Shown here: in pieces, positions 1-12,899 of the stretch
How positions within the stretch are numbered: the stretch's first letter is position 1
Layout of the letters: each line of letters starts with the position of its first letter
Assembly: GCA_036874045.1 (NCBI GenBank)
Contig: CM072337.1
Span: 4,960,001 to 5,024,000 of the forward strand
Direction: 5' to 3'
DNA: 64,000 nt
Source of the DNA: Cymodocea nodosa
Lineage: Eukaryota > Streptophyta > Magnoliopsida > Alismatales > Cymodoceaceae
Program-made: the position numbers and the translations under genes
Notes under the pieces: generated by a model
What the model was told of the DNA's origin: nothing
Database searches by the model: none
What the model saw: only the letters and a program-made list of their open reading frames with translations

Positions 1-1284
1 GTGGAAGGAGCTTATTGCAAAAGACAAAAAGAAGATGTAAATAATCAAAGTTGGTGGACTAAATTTTAAAAGAAGTGGACATGCCAACGCCTCATTGGCT
101 CCCTTAGATCTATGGATTCTCATTGGAGGGTGATACACTTGATGTTGGAAGAGGTGGAATTGCGCGGAAGATGTGCGTCTGGTGGAGAGAATTATTTAAA
201 GCCGGAAGAAATATCCGCGACCGGAGAGTCCCGCGACCGAGAGTTCTGCGTCCGGAAGACAACGCGCGCGAGAGGTGGAGACGCGGTTGAGCATCCGAGC
301 ATCATTGTGGGAGTGAAAGCTCTTCCCAAGCTCCCTAATAAAGCTCCATTGTGCAAGTTCCTCTACTACAGATTTTCAAAGCTCACCAAGGTAGTGACAG
401 CCCTTGGAAAGTTTGTTTTCTGGTAGTAGAGGAAAGCAAGAGGAGTTTGGTAGAGATACACTTCTTGTTTATGATGTCTTAGTAGGATTAAATGTGTGTT
501 CAAGTTTAATTACTGCATTGTTCTCTTAATTTCAGTTTACATTCATTTGATTTGTTGGGACCATACATAGGGCTTTCACAAGAGTGGTCGACACCTATGT
601 ATGGTATACTTGGCACATATGAATGTGAAGTGTTGATTCAAGGAGAAGAAGAGGAGTATAAGAATTTGGAAGTATATTGTGTTGAATTTCTTCTTAATGA
701 AGAACCTCTCATTTACCTTAGTTGTTAATTTTAATTTCAGTAGTTAGTTGAATTTGTTATACCTTATATTGATCACATTTTGTCCAAATCAATCTCCAAA
801 AAGAATTTCTAATGCAAGTAATATAGTATAGTTTAGCTAGATTAGCAAATAGCATAGTTGCATGCATTTAGTATAAATTAGAATAGAGTAGTATAGTCTA
901 TTGAACCTTCTTGTTTTATTTTTTCTTTCCTTAATATTGATGCATGGATATCACTTCTGAAATCACGTGGAACTTGTGTGCATGTTATAATTGAATGAGT
1001 TGATAGATTTACAAGTAAAGAAATTGATTCACATCACCATTTTCCACTACACATTGCCTTGAAATTGCATGATTTGTGAGCTTGTGTTAACTTTGATTAT
1101 TCTACATTCACATGTCATTAATTTACTAAAGTATACCTAAGAGCTTGAAGAACAAGTTGAGTAATAGTTGATTAAGTCATAAACACAATCCTTGTGGAAG
1201 AATGACCTGTATTTGCCATGTACACCAAAAGAACTGTGCACTTGCAGTAAAGCTTGAGCTAAAAATATAGCTCAACACTCGCCA
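1..1284 (+). repeat. Right part of an LTR (family X) inserted in the protease of element A
   Basis: No convincing gene is present. The stretch ends with a U5-like signature (about 1187-1260: CCTTGTGG, GACCTGTATTTGCC, GTGCACTTGCAGT) that also occurs near the ends of the two gypsy LTR families at 24480-24530 and 22590-22660. It stops at CCACA just where protease-pol coding of element A resumes in frame. It does not resemble A's own 3' LTR at 20469-22709, so I read it as the 3' part of a foreign LTR (solo LTR or element end) that landed in A's protease. A GC-rich patch at 180-320 and AATAAA at about 334 would fit the R region. The left end is outside the window. The boundary is good to about 20 bp. 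Confidence 0.55.
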
Positions 1285-4200
1285 CAGTTGATGCTTACAT
1301 AGGATGTAGAGATGGGTCTATGCAAATAGTTTATGGTGACTCTAAGGTTGACTTAAATATTTTTGGAGCACATCATGAAATAAAATCTTTAACTAATGGG
1401 AATTTTCAGGTGAGTTTCATAGATGAAGCTTTAGATGATGATGAAGGAGAGGAAAATTCCATGTTAAGTAGTGAGGAATCTTATCCACCCGAGGAAGAAA
1501 GTGACATAGATGTTGAGTCTGACTTAGCTATTGAGGATGGTTTAGGGAGTGATCATGTTTGTGAAATGAATTTCATCGAACCATTGGTGAGCGACGTGAG
1601 AGAGGTGAAGAAACTGTCCATAGTGGAACCGCCTTTATTAGATTTGAAACCTGTTCCTCAGGACCTCAAGTATGCCTTTTTGGGAGAGGGAGATATTTTG
1701 CCAATCATCCTATCTTCCCATCTTTCTGTTGAGCAAGAGGAAAAGTTATTAGAGGTTTTGCAATCACATAAGGAGGCCATTGGTTGGACCATGGCTGACA
1801 TAAAAGGGATTAGTCCGAGCATATGTCAACATAGGATTCACGTAGAGAGTGATAGTACTCCTTCTAGAATTCCACAAAGACGACTAAACCCAAACATTAA
1901 GGACGTTGTAAAGAAGGAAATCATCAAGTCATTGGATCATGGCATAATTTATCCTATATCCGATAGTTCTTGGGTTAGCCCTGTACAGGTAGTCCCAAAG
2001 AAGTCGGGTATTATGGTAGTTGAAAACAGTAGCCATGAGCTTGTGCCCACAAGAGTGCAAACGAGATGGCGGGTATGTATAGACTATAGAAAGCTTAACA
2101 CCACCACTAGGAAAGATCACTTTCCTTTACCTTTCATGGACCAAATGTTAGAGAAGCTAGCGGGATAAGAGTATTACTGTTTCTTAGATGGTTACTCTAG
2201 CTACAATCAAATCCCCGTCGCACCTTGTGATCAAGATAAGACCACGTTCACTTGTCCATTTGGTACTTTTGCATTCCAGTGCATGTCTTTTGGTTTATGT
2301 AATGCTCCAGCAACATTTTAAAGGTGCATGACTAGTATGTTTTCGGACATGGTGGATAAATTTTTAGAGATTTTTATGGATGACTTCTCTATATTTGGAC
2401 CTTCTTTTGATTCATGCCTTTAGAATCTGGAATTAGTATTAAAAAGGTGTATAGAGAAGAGATTAGTTTTAAATTGGGAAAAATGTTATTTCATAGTTCA
2501 GCAGGGTATTGTGCTGGGTCATGTAGTATCTAAGAATGGGTTGGAAGTTGATAAGGAAAAAGTAGATCTCATAGCCAACTTACTAATTCCTAAATCAATA
2601 AAAGATATAAGAGCATTTTTGGGCCATGCAGGCTTTTATAGACGGTTTATCAAGGATTTTAGTAAAATCGCCCGTCCTTTAACGCTACTATTATCAAAGG
2701 ACACATCATTTGAATTTTCAAAAGATTGTCATGATGCCTTTGAGGAGCTTAAGAGAGTCTTAGTCTCTGCACCTATTATGCACCCTCTTGTTTGGTCTCA
2801 CCCATTCGAGTTGATGTGTGATGCCTCAAATTATGAAGTAGGGGCAGTTTTAGGACAAAAGGTAGATAACTTACCTAGGGTGATTTACTATGCAACAAAA
2901 ACCTTAAACGCGGCCCAAGTAAATTACACTGTTATAGAGAAGGAATTCTTAGCTATAGTGTTTTCCCTTGAGAAATTCTGCTCTTATTTGTTAGGGTCAA
3001 AAACTATCATTTACACTAATCACTTAGCTATCAAGTTCTTGTTAGCTAAACAAGATGCAAAAGCTAGGCTAGTTAGGTGGATCCTCCTACTCCAAGAATT
3101 TGATATAGAAATTCGTGATAAGAAAGGTAGTGAAAACATTGTGGCTAACCATTTGTCTCGTCTTCTCACACCTCAAGAGGGAGTACCAATCAATGACTCA
3201 TTCCCTGATGAACAATTGATGATGGTAACTCCAACCCCTTGGTTTGCTGACATTGTAAACTATTTGGTGACAAAGCAAGTGCCTAAAAATTGGTCAAGCC
3301 AACAAATTAAGAGATTTATGACCAAGGCAAGAGAATATCATTGGGATGATCCATATCTTTTAAAATCTTGTCAAGACTTAATTATTAGAAGATGCATCCC
3401 TGACACTGAAGTTCATAGTGTGCTATTTTTTTGTCATGACCAACCTACACGTGGTCATCTCAATCCTCTCAAGACGGCCACAAAGGTTTTGCAATGTGGT
3501 TTCTTCTAGCCCACACTGCATAAGGATGCATACTCTTTTGTAAGGAACTATGCTGAATGTCAAAGGGCAGGTAAACTTACAAGGAGAAACATGATGTCGC
3601 TCACTCTTATCATTGAGATAGAGATATTTGATGTTTGGGGCATTGATTTCATGGGACCATTCCCTAACTCTAGAGGCTTCATGTATATTCTCTTGGCCAT
3701 TGATTATGTGTCAAAATGGGTGGAGGCCATACCCACTCGTACTTGTGACTCAAAAGTCATAGTAAATTTTATTAAGAGTCACATTTTTGCCAGGTTTGGT
3801 ATTCCATGAGCAATTTTAAGTGATAGGGCACCCACTTTTGTAACAGGAGTTTTGAAGCATTAATGAAAAGATATGGTGTAACGCACAAAATGACTACCCC
3901 TTATCACCCGCAAACAAATGGGCAAGTGGAAAATGTGAATAAACAAATTAAGCAAATTCTAGAAAAGATAGTAGGAAAGTCAACAAAAGACTAGGCTGAA
4001 AAGTTAGATGAAGCATTATGAGCTTACCATATAGCATATAAGTCAGTTTTGAAAATGTCCCCATATAGAGTAGTGTACGGAAAAGCATGTCACCTACCGG
4101 TGGAACTAGAACATAAGGCCTTATGGACGATAAAGAGGCTTAATTTGAATTTAAAAGTTGCTGGTAGTAAAAGATCTTTCCAACTAGTTGAGCTAGAAGA

Positions 4201-4477
4201 AATAAGGCGTGAGGCATATGAGAATTCGAGTATTGCTAAGGAGCGAAACAAGGTGTTTCATGATAGCAAGCTTTTACACAAGGATTTTGAAATAGGGCAG
4301 TAGGTATTATTATACAATTCCAGATTGCATCTTTTTCCTGGAAAACTCAGATCTAGGTGGATTGGACCTTTTATGGTTAAAAGTATATTCCCGCATGGAG
4401 CTATGGAAATAGAAGACCCTAAGAGTGGAAGCTTAACTAAGGTCAATGGCCATCGTCTTAAACCATTTTTGCAGTAG
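1285..4477 (+). pseudogene. pol: Element A pol: PR remnant, RT, RNase H and integrase of Athila-type Ty3/gypsy
   Basis: Polyprotein for reverse transcription and integration, now broken. Order: the last protease residues (about 1285-1370), an acidic linker (1400-1640), then RT with the Athila hallmarks WRVCIDYRKLN, DHFPLPF and FLDGYSSYNQI and the catalytic FMDDF at 2373-2387. RNase H starts around FELMCDASN (2803). The integrase has an HHCC remnant, then VWGIDFMGPF, a second Asp in SDR (about 3822) and Glu in GQVEN (about 3925). No chromodomain follows; it ends at LKPFLQ-stop (4475-4477). In-frame stops lie at 2166, 2319, 2421, 3507 and 3807, with more after 3990. Most are explained by C-to-T or G-to-A. 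A one-base loss near 3827 shifts the frame. Gag and most of PR are absent upstream because the LTR at 1-1284 lies there. Confidence 0.9.
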
Positions 4478-4751
4478 GGTTTCATGGGTCGTGGATCTAG
4501 TATGGATTTAAGCCTTGCTGTTTATGCGTAAACATCCAGTAGTTTTATTTCTTTTCTTTTATGCTTCTGTATGATTGTTGTAATATTTATTTACTTCCTA
4601 TGTGTTGAATTGTGTATTTAATTTTGTGTAAAACTCGCTCCTCATTTTGTTTGATGATGTAGGTATTGGATACCTAGATCTCCCCAATGCGAGTATCTCT
4701 TATAGTTTACTAGTATTCTTACTCATATTTTTGAGTGATTGTTTTATTTTT
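4478..4751 (+). other. Short spacer between pol and the downstream gag of element A
   Basis: Only 274 bp separate the pol stop from the gag ATG. I see no LTR, PBS or PPT here, so the two genes are not joined across an element boundary. A TAG/GT at about 4661 preceded by a pyrimidine-leaning stretch could be a splice acceptor, and TGTATTTAATTTTG near 4610 is TATA-like. Both are weak. Confidence 0.6.
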
Positions 4752-5287
4752 ATGAAAACCTCTGGTTGGGTGAGAGATAGTACATCAAGACTAGTTAGAG
4801 GGAGGATTAGAAACGAGCATGGTAAACTAGATAGAGTGGAACCCATGGCAAACCAAGAATTACAATCACTAGAGGATATTTGTTACCCTAGGGTTCACAA
4901 TCACCCATCTTGTTTGTACTTACCACCTATAGATGGGAAAAAATTTGAACTTCATATGAACTATGTCAATCAATTGCCCCATTACCATGGATTAGACAAG
5001 GAGGATGCATATGTCTTTTTAAATGACTTTAATGATGTGTGCAATATGGCCAACTTGCCAAATGTGCCAATAGATGCTGTCAAGCTTAGATTTGTGCCCT
5101 TCGCTCTTCGGGATGATGCAAAACTTTGGTTGCACACCTTGCCAGCCGAGTCCATCCGTACCTGGACCAACTTTTGTGTTGTTTTCATAAAGAAATTTCA
5201 CCCTTTGCACAAAACAATCCAAGCCAAGAATGCAATCTTAGGTATTAGCCAACAACTCAATGAACCCTTTTGGAAGTATTTTAAGTG
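4752..5287 (+). pseudogene. gag: Element A gag (capsid), 5' part, interrupted by Sirevirus G
   Basis: Structural capsid protein of an Athila-type element. I choose the ATG at 4752 because the encoded start (M, T, W-R, RLVR) matches the start of the gag at 30959 in element B; the frame is open further upstream to 4647. Visible landmarks of the plant Retrotrans_gag family: PSCLYLPP, FELHMNYVNQLPHYHGL, EDAYVFLNDFNDVC, LRFVPFALRDDAKLWL and IRTWTNF. The frame stays open to 5287, where the copia LTR begins, and continues at 17741. Collapsing the 5-bp duplication restores the frame, so the gene was in frame here when G inserted. Its place after pol is abnormal. Confidence 0.88.
5283..5287. other. 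Left target-site duplication of Sirevirus G
   Basis: AAGTG immediately left of the 5' LTR pairs with GAGTG at 17741-17745 right of the 3' LTR, one mismatch in five. The copy lies in the gag reading frame. Confidence 0.8.
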
Positions 5288-6504
5288 TGTTAGGTATTTA
5301 ATTTTGATGATGTATGCTTTATTACCGTATTTAAATAAGTCTACATAATATTCTCTAAGTATATTTCTCTATGTATAATAGTTAACAGATTATCGAAAAG
5401 TTTCATTTTTATGTCGGATAAATTAAAGATTTCCGAAGAGCTAGATTTGCAATAGTTAAACTTTCGGATAGTTAACGTTTCGTTTTTGTCGAATACTTTA
5501 TGTTAAAAACTCGTATAGTTAAGTTATCCGCACGTGTGTTTTTAATGTTTTAAGTTGTCACGTGTTTTCCATATACGTTCGGTAATGAAAAATCGAATAG
5601 TTAGATAACTGTTCGAGTTTTTATATGCATGGATAGATAACTGTTCGAGTTTTGTAAAAGGACTAACGAACAGATAAGTTTCCTTGTTTAGTCACGTGTT
5701 TTGCAGGTGCAAGAACTCGAAGAGTTAAAGGATAAGTGTTCGAGTTTTGACAGAAGTTAAAGGATAAATGTTCGACTAAATCGAAGACTTAGAAGATATT
5801 CTACAAGACTCCAAGAAGAAAAAACTTCGGTGAATCTACGAGTGGAGATCGTGGAAACTCAGATTGTCAGTAAAGAAAGTGGAAATTTAAAGAGAGTAAT
5901 TTGGATTAAAGAGAAAATTAGTACGTGGATTATGGATTATGGATTGTGGATCAAGTGGATGAACATGCTGAACGTGAAAGACAACAGAGTTCGACTACTA
6001 ATAGAGAGTACGAGCTACATTACAAGCAGGATTCCAATCTCAAAAACCAAGTCTGAATGTTCAATCTAGATCCCTAACTGAAAAGTTAAGTTTGAATATT
6101 CATATTCTGAAAAGTTCTCCAACATCAGAAGAAGTTTGAAATTCCAAGCAATTTTAGAAAAGTAGCTGCAAACGCAAGAAGTCTGGAAATTCGACAACTG
6201 GAGAAGAAGAGATACAGAAGCTGAACAAAGAGAAAGAAAAGAGCTGTGTGCATAAAGATCAGGTTTTATACAATTCAAAATTAGTTTTGAAAAAGAGCTT
6301 TGTTTTCCTATTTGAATTGTATATCAAAAATTACTATATCAAAATCGTCAAGAAGGGAATTGAGCTGAAAAGATATTGTAAATTTTGTCTTGAAATAAAA
6401 GAATAGAATTTCATTTACGAGTATTTTGTGCTCTTGTTTTATCCGTTAGTTTAATTACTAAAGACACAATTCACCCCCCCTCTTGTGATACAGACGATCC
6501 TACA
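5288..6504 (+). repeat. 5' LTR of Sirevirus G
   Basis: Direct copy of 16508-17740. It starts TGTTAGGTATTTAATTTTGA and ends GACGATCCTACA. U3 holds repeated CGAATAGTTA / ACTGTTCGAGTTTT inverted motifs (5590-5660) and G-boxes (TCACGTGT near 5560 and 5692). It lacks a short ATTATGG repeat unit that the 3' copy has near 17150. Confidence 0.95.
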
Positions 6505-6506
6505 AC

Positions 6507-6518
6507 TGGTATTAGAGC
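6507..6518 (+). other. Primer-binding site, initiator tRNA-Met type
   Basis: TGGTATTAGAGC two bases after the 5' LTR. It differs by one transition from TGGTATCAGAGC, the initiator-Met PBS seen at 51830-51841 and 59232-59243 in elements C and D. Confidence 0.9.
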
Positions 6519-6608
6519 ATTTTAAACTGTTTAAAGCATTCGAAAGCCTTCATTTCTTTATTTAGGAATTGGTTTTTCCTGTCATTTACTTTGAATCATC
6601 TGTTTAAA

Positions 6609-8595
6609 ATGGATAATTCTGAAATCTTAGTTATGACTGAAGGACAGACCACTAATCATCCTCCTATGTTCGAAGGTAGCAATTATGGCTACTAGAAATA
6701 TAGGATGAAAGTATTCTTTCAGTCAATGGATTTCAAATTATGGCATATAATTAGCAATCATATAGTGTTAGTTACGACTCCATATGATACTTGGACTTTT
6801 GATGAAAAGGAGCGAATGACACTGAATGCTAAAGGTTTAAACATCTTGTTTTATGCTTTATCTCATGATCAATTTAATAAAGTTTTTGCATATCAAACTA
6901 CATATGAGATATGGCATGCATTAGATGTTGCCAACGAAGGTACTAATCAGGTCAAGGAATCTAAGATCAATATGTTAGTACATAAATATGAGCTTTTTAA
7001 AATACACGAAAATGAATGTATCTCTAACATGTTTTCCCGTTTTCTTGAGATTGTAAATTCATTAAAATCTTTAGGCAAGAAATTCGAGGAAAAAGACTTG
7101 GTAAGAAAGATCCTTAGATCTTTAACTAAAATTTGGGCTCAAAAGACAACATCTATTTAAGAGTCCAAAGACTTAAATACATATACTCTCGACGATCTCA
7201 TAGGAAATCTAACAGCCTATGAAGTACAACATTTAGATCCAAAAGGAAAAAATCCTAGAAGGGATCTGGCATTTGAGGCTGATAAAGTCTCAGATGTCAC
7301 TAGTGATTCTAACGATGATTTATTGTTGTTGACCAGAAAATTTAGAAATCTGTTGAAGAAACGTAGGAACTTCAGGTCAGCAAAGACATCTGGAGATATG
7401 GAGAAGAAGTCATTCACGAAAGACAAAAGTATATGCTACAAGTGCAACAGGCTGGGTCACTTTCAAACTGATTGTCCTCTCAACAAATATAAGAAGAATT
7501 CGAGGAAGAATTTCAGGAATAAGAAATTCAGAAAGAGAAGGGCGCTTAAAGTGACATAGGATGACTCTTCAGCTTCACAAAGTGAAGAAACAAAGGATTC
7601 AACATCAGACAATGAATCCTTATCAACATTAGATTCAGAAGAAAATCTGGCAAATGTATGCTTTATGGCAAAATCCAGTGAGGTATCCTTTGATTAAAAT
7701 GCTAATTTTGATAGTTTTGATGGATTACTTGTTGAATACAATAGACTGGCCAGAAAATATAAGAAAGTCAAAATAGAAAGAAAGGACACTAGGAAAATGC
7801 TAGATGAATCTGAAAATAAGATTGATTTTCTGAACTCTACGTTGAATAAATTTAAAGAAGAAAATCAAAGGCATGCACAGGAAATTTTAAAGTTCACTGC
7901 TATAGAAAGAAAATTGCATGTTGATTGTGAAAATTTAATTGCTGATAAGAAAAAAAATGATCTATGAAATTGAAAAACTGGAACTGACTATTACTGATTT
8001 AAATTCAGAAATTGATGTGTTAAAGATTAAAGTCTGCGATCAAAAGGCTATATTAAGTAAATGGAATAATAGTCAAACTTTAACAAATGAACTCAGTAGT
8101 AAAATATCAAATGTAGAAAAACATGGTATTGGTTTACACGATGCATTTTCTGAAAATTATATATTGCATGATGGTACTGCTAAAAATAATGTCTTTATTT
8201 CTAGTACTAAGAATAGTAAGAGAAAAACTATTTCGTGTGTAATCAAAAAGGGAGAAAAATATGTGCAAATTGATGAAATGCAGCATATAAATGATAGCAC
8301 ACAATGCAAGAATTTCAAAAGAAATCTTCAAAAGAATCAAGCTAAGACATTTGAGAATTTTAATATTCTTGATCAATTTTCTTCATATTTAAAGAATATC
8401 AGATATTGGAAATCAAATAATGTCAGAAATGAAAATTTCAACTTTGGTTTACATGGAGATAAATGTTTTGATAATTATAACACTAAGAGAAAGAAACGCA
8501 AAAATAATTATCAGAAAATAGATAAGTTGAAGTCTAAAAATATGGATTATTTTGATATGACTCTCTCTAAAATTCTTGGACCCACTCAAAAATAG
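6609..8595 (+). pseudogene. gag: Sirevirus G gag with zinc knuckle and long coiled-coil linker (broken)
   Basis: Copia-type nucleocapsid/capsid precursor. The start at 6609 matches the beginning of gag in C and D by position. UBN2-like gag landmarks are visible (LWHIISNHI, TWTFDEKER, YEIWHALD, KINMLVHKYELFK, FSRFLEIVNSLKSLG). A CCHC knuckle (CYKCNRLGHFQTDC) lies at 7434-7475 after a basic stretch. After it comes a Ser/Asp-rich and then Lys/Glu-rich segment with heptad-like coiled coil (about 7720-8090). In-frame stops occur at 6693, 7158, 7557 and 7695. An A-run near 7950 shifts the frame; the last piece is open from 7939 to 8595. D carries the intact version (58080-59045). Confidence 0.85.
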
Positions 8596-8908
8596 GTTCC
8601 AAGAGATAAAATCTCTCTTTAACTGTTTTGTAGGTACACAAATCAAAATGGATAATGGACAGTGGAGCATCCAGCCACATGACTAGAGATATACGATTAC
8701 TTACAGAAATAACAAAGACCAAGAACGGACAAGTTACCTTTGGAAATAAAAGCAAAACAAATATCCTTGGGTCTGGCAAGGTTCAGGTAACTTAGAAATG
8801 TTTTATAAATGATGTCTTATTAGTTGAAAACTTAGGTTTTAATTTATTGAGTGTTCCTATTTTAATGAAGATTTATAGAGTAATTTTGAAAAAGATTCCT
8901 ATAAAATT
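8596..8908 (+). pseudogene. Sirevirus G aspartic protease (broken)
   Basis: Retropepsin-like protease between gag and integrase. The active-site block WIMDSGASSHMT is encoded from 8649, then QVTFGNKSK and FNLLSV. It sits in a frame different from both the linker before it and the pol ORF after it. It has a stop near 8793 and shifts near 8870-8900, so it cannot be made as one piece with pol. Confidence 0.82.
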
Positions 8909-11731
8909 ATGGACATGACTACAAACAAAGTTTTACTCACTGCATACAAGAAAGGATCTGTTTGTATTCTAAATTTGCCTTCTGATATTATTAAAGACAA
9001 TGCTTGCTTAATTGCAAAATCGGATGAAGTCATTTTATGGCATAGAAGGCTAGGACACTCAAACTTAAAATTATTACAAAAGCTATCTAAAAAGAATCTA
9101 GTTAGAGGTTTACCTAGTATTAAGTACTCGAAAGAGTTTATGTGTGATGCGTGTCAACTAGGTAAGTTACATAAAACATCCTTTAAAAGTTTAAATGAAA
9201 TAACAAGCAAAAGAGTATTAGAACTAGTGCATATAGATTTATTTGGACCTACTAGAACAACCAATCTAGGAGGTAAACATTATACTTTTGTACTAGTTGA
9301 TGACTATTCTAGATTTACTTGGGTCTATTTTCTAGCTAATAAAATTGAAGTTTTTGAAATATTTAAGATATTCTGTAATAAAGTTCAGAATGAGCAAAAT
9401 GTTAAAATTCAAAAACTTAGGAGTGATCATGGTACAGAATTTGATAATGATCAAATGGACACCTTTTGTGAAGAATTAGGCATAGATCATAGGTACTCAT
9501 TTCCAAGAGCTCCTTCACAAAATGGGATAGTAGAACGTAAAAACAGATCACTTCAGGAAATGTCCAGAACCATGTTAAATGAGAATAAGTTACCCCTTTT
9601 TCTCTGGGCAGAAGCAGTTCATACAGCATGCTATGTTATAAATAGAGTACATCTAAGACCAATTTTAGATAAAACTCCTTATGAGATATGGTATAACAGG
9701 GTTCCCAAAATAAGTTATTTAAAACCCTTTGGTTGTAAGTGTTTTATTTTAAACACTAAGGAACGAAGAGACAAATTTAAAGCCAAATTAGATGAAGGGA
9801 TTTTTGTTGGTTATTCCATTAGAAGTAAAGCATATAGAGTTTATAATAAATCAACAAAAACCATTGAGGAAACCCTGCATGTGAAATTTCATGAAAATTC
9901 TCATTTGGATTTAAGACATGTTGAAAACTTTGATTCAGAAATTCTCCCAGAAATAGTACCAAATGATGTTGATAGAGAAATTGATAGATTATCTGACGGA
10001 ACAAGAAATCTAAATTTGAATGATGAAAATTTAGAAGAAAATAATGTCATACCTATAGAAAATATGGAACAACATAGAAATTGGCGTTATGCTTCATCTC
10101 ATCCTATTGATCAGATAATAGGCGATCCTAATCAAGGAGTTAGGACTAGGTCATCAGTAGTCAACATTTGTGGTGTTTATTCATTTGTTTCATTACTAGA
10201 ACCTAAGAAAATTGAAGATGCCTTAGAAGATGAATTTTGGTTTTTAGCTATGCAAGATGAGCTAAATCAATTTATAAGAAATGAGGTATGGGATCTAGTT
10301 CCACCACCTGAAAATCAATCCATAATAGGAACAAGGTGGGTATTTAGAAACAAAGTAGATCAAGATGGACATATAGTTAAAAACAAAGCTAGATTAGTTG
10401 CTCAAGGTTACAAGCAAGAGAAAGGAATTGACTATGATGAAACATTTGCTCCTGTTGCTAGACTAGAATCAATACGAATTTTGTTAGCATATGCTTGTTA
10501 TATGGATTTCAAATTATATCAAATGGATGTTAAGACTACTTTTTTAAATGAAAATATAAAAGAAGAAGTGTATGTAAAACAACCTCTAGGTTTTGAAGAT
10601 TCAAAACATCTTGAGTATGTTTACAAGCTTAAGAAGGCACTATATGGCCTTAAACAAGCTCCTAGGTCTTGGTATGAAAGATTATCTAAATTTCTTATGG
10701 AAAAAGGGTATTCTATGGGAAAGGCAAATCACACTCTTTTTATCAAGAAGATCGAAAAAGATATATTAGTAGTTCAAATCTATGTAGATGACATCATATT
10801 TGGAGCAACAAATGATAAATTAATTGAGTCCTTTTCGAAAGACATGACTAATCAATTTGAAATGAGTATGATGGGTGAACTATCATTTTTCCTAGGCTTA
10901 CAAATTAAACAATTAGATCAGGGTACTTTTATTTCACAAGAAAAATATACTCAAGATTTATTAAAGAGGTTTGGTTTAGACAACACTAAAACAAAGAATA
11001 CACCAATGAGTACTATCACCAAGTTGGATAAAGATGACTCTAGAAAAACTGTAGATGTAAAACAATATAGAAGTATGATTGGTTCATTACTCTATTTAAT
11101 AGCTAGCCGACTAGATATTATGTTTAGTGTGTGTACTTGTGCTAGATATCAATCAAATCCTAAGGAATCACACCTACTTGCTGTTAAACAAATTTTTAAA
11201 TATCTATTAGGAACCATCAATTTCAGACTATTTTACTTTAAACACAGTTCTTTAAACTTAGTAGGTTATAGTGATGCTGATTTCGCAGGATGTAAGTCTG
11301 AAAGAAAAAGCACCAGTGGCACTTGTCAATTGTTAGGTAATTCTTTAGTGTCATGGTTTAGCAAAAAGCAAAATTGTGTAGCATTATCTACAACTGAAGC
11401 TGAATATATAGCTGCTACACTTTGCTGTGCTCAAATCCTGTGGATCAGACAAACCTTAAAAGATTTTAATTTAAACTATGAATCAACTAAGATTTTCTGT
11501 GATAGTAGTTCTACAATAAGTTTATCTAAAAATCCTGTCTTACATTCACGAGCAAAACATATAGAAGTTCGACATCATTTTCTAAGGGATAATGTTATAA
11601 AAGGAAAAATAGTATTAAATTTTGTTCCTACCACAGAACAATTAGCAGATCTATTTACAAAACCCTTAGATGAAAATACATTCTCAAAATTACAATTAGA
11701 ACTTGGTATCTGTAGGTTATCTGATATTTAA
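8909..11731 (+). CDS. pol: Sirevirus G pol: intact integrase, reverse transcriptase and RNase H, 940 aa
   Basis: Uninterrupted 940-codon ORF covering the catalytic core of a copia element. The pre-integrase zinc finger has H45, H50, C79 and C82 (WHRRLGH...CDAC). The integrase DDE triad is D110 (HIDLFGP), D173 (SDHGTEF) and E209 (NGIVERKNR). RT runs from about 455 with [27 protein letters not shown] and the catalytic YVDD at 625-628. RNase H has D789 (YSDADFAG), E830 (STTEAEY) and D865 (CDSSS), ending in the usual copia tail [14 protein letters not shown]. The true precursor begins upstream in protease; the first ATG at 8909 is only where the open frame restarts. Everything upstream is damaged, so a full polyprotein is not possible, but these enzymes look complete. 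Confidence 0.93.
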   Translation: MDMTTNKVLLTAYKKGSVCILNLPSDIIKDNACLIAKSDEVILWHRRLGHSNLKLLQKLSKKNLVRGLPSIKYSKEFMCDACQLGKLHKTSFKSLNEITSKRVLELVHIDLFGPTRTTNLGGKHYTFVLVDDYSRFTWVYFLANKIEVFEIFKIFCNKVQNEQNVKIQKLRSDHGTEFDNDQMDTFCEELGIDHRYSFPRAPSQNGIVERKNRSLQEMSRTMLNENKLPLFLWAEAVHTACYVINRVHLRPILDKTPYEIWYNRVPKISYLKPFGCKCFILNTKERRDKFKAKLDEGIFVGYSIRSKAYRVYNKSTKTIEETLHVKFHENSHLDLRHVENFDSEILPEIVPNDVDREIDRLSDGTRNLNLNDENLEENNVIPIENMEQHRNWRYASSHPIDQIIGDPNQGVRTRSSVVNICGVYSFVSLLEPKKIEDALEDEFWFLAMQDELNQFIRNEVWDLVPPPENQSIIGTRWVFRNKVDQDGHIVKNKARLVAQGYKQEKGIDYDETFAPVARLESIRILLAYACYMDFKLYQMDVKTTFLNENIKEEVYVKQPLGFEDSKHLEYVYKLKKALYGLKQAPRSWYERLSKFLMEKGYSMGKANHTLFIKKIEKDILVVQIYVDDIIFGATNDKLIESFSKDMTNQFEMSMMGELSFFLGLQIKQLDQGTFISQEKYTQDLLKRFGLDNTKTKNTPMSTITKLDKDDSRKTVDVKQYRSMIGSLLYLIASRLDIMFSVCTCARYQSNPKESHLLAVKQIFKYLLGTINFRLFYFKHSSLNLVGYSDADFAGCKSERKSTSGTCQLLGNSLVSWFSKKQNCVALSTTEAEYIAATLCCAQILWIRQTLKDFNLNYESTKIFCDSSSTISLSKNPVLHSRAKHIEVRHHFLRDNVIKGKIVLNFVPTTEQLADLFTKPLDENTFSKLQLELGICRLSDI

Positions 11732-12822
11732 ATGGCCCTGTTCATTGTATTTTGGTTTGTTATAAGGTAGTTTTAGAATTTAATGTCTTTATTATTAAAA
11801 AAAAAAAAAACAACAACAACAACATTTCTATTTTCGAATTACAATTTTCTGGTAGTTAAGAATTTATGAAATTTTGATTTTTATTGAAGTCAATTTATTT
11901 AAGAAAAATTCAGAAAAGATTACTTAAGGAAAAGTTAAATTGATTCAATGTGAGTGCCAACTATATTTTTGTTACTTATGTATATGCTATTACAGAGATT
12001 TTAACAGGAAAATACATAGAAAGTATGTACTTTTTATTAAAGGAAAGTTATTAACATTCTGTTAGAAAAATTAAGTCTTGCGGTTGCCTCTAATTTTAAT
12101 TTACTATCTTGTTTTATTTTTTTTTTTATCTGTAATTACTTGAGTAATTAAGTCCGTTGGGGGATCTTAAACCCTAGTCACTTAAACCAACTGGTTTGGG
12201 ATGTGCTGACTGAAAACTCATTTTGCAAGTAATTCAGATTATATTTAAAAAAAAATTTTTTTTTACCTGTTCTCACTTGTCATTGAGTAGTTGGTTATCT
12301 TTTCCCTAAGCAAGGGATTATGATCACGTAAAAAGATGATATTGTGGGAGGTAATACATAAAATATATATATATGAATATAAAAAAAAAAAAAAAAAAGA
12401 ACAAAAGGGGGCAATGTACTCAAGCTTAATTTATCTGTCAAGGTGTTATAACAATCCTGACATAATCTATGCATATAATCCTTGTTATTTTTTTATTATC
12501 TACTCTTTACACATAATATACGATATTTATTTGTCTTAAGTTGTGTACTCATTATTGAAATCTTTTAAGTTTCTGTAAGTATATCTCTATGAATTATCTT
12601 TTGTAAACTAAATAAGATAAAAGCCAAAAAGTCTAAATTGTTAACTCTACTACTTATTTCTGTATTTCATTCAAATTAAAAAAAGAAAGAAAAAGGAGAG
12701 ACTCAAATCTATTTAAGGCTTAGCATCCTCTTTAAGTAAGCTATTTGACCTTTTTAAGCCAACTCTACTTAGGGCTTGGCAACCCAGATTAAGTACGCCA
12801 TAGATTCTTTACACTACATTTA

Positions 12823-12835
12823 TGTAGGGGGAGCA
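12823..12835 (+). other. Internal polypurine tract of Sirevirus G
   Basis: TGTAGGGGGAGCA, found in the same place (between pol and accessory ORF) in Sirevirus C on the other strand at 45649-45661. It is purine-rich like the PPTs at the 3' LTR, so it could prime plus-strand DNA internally. Confidence 0.6.
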
Positions 12836-12899
12836 ATTTCTCGTATAATAATTCATAACTTTTGAACTATTATATGTTTTCATGAAAGAATCTACATAA

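Noticed and set aside
112-426. 104-codon frame in a GC-rich patch
   Set aside because: It lies in an LTR fragment, has no recognisable domain and the composition is explained by the R/U5 region.
4478-4751. Hidden LTR or element boundary between pol and gag of A, which would make the order trivial
   Set aside because: The spacer is too short for an LTR and contains no PBS, PPT or TG...CA ends. B shows the same order inside one LTR-bounded element.
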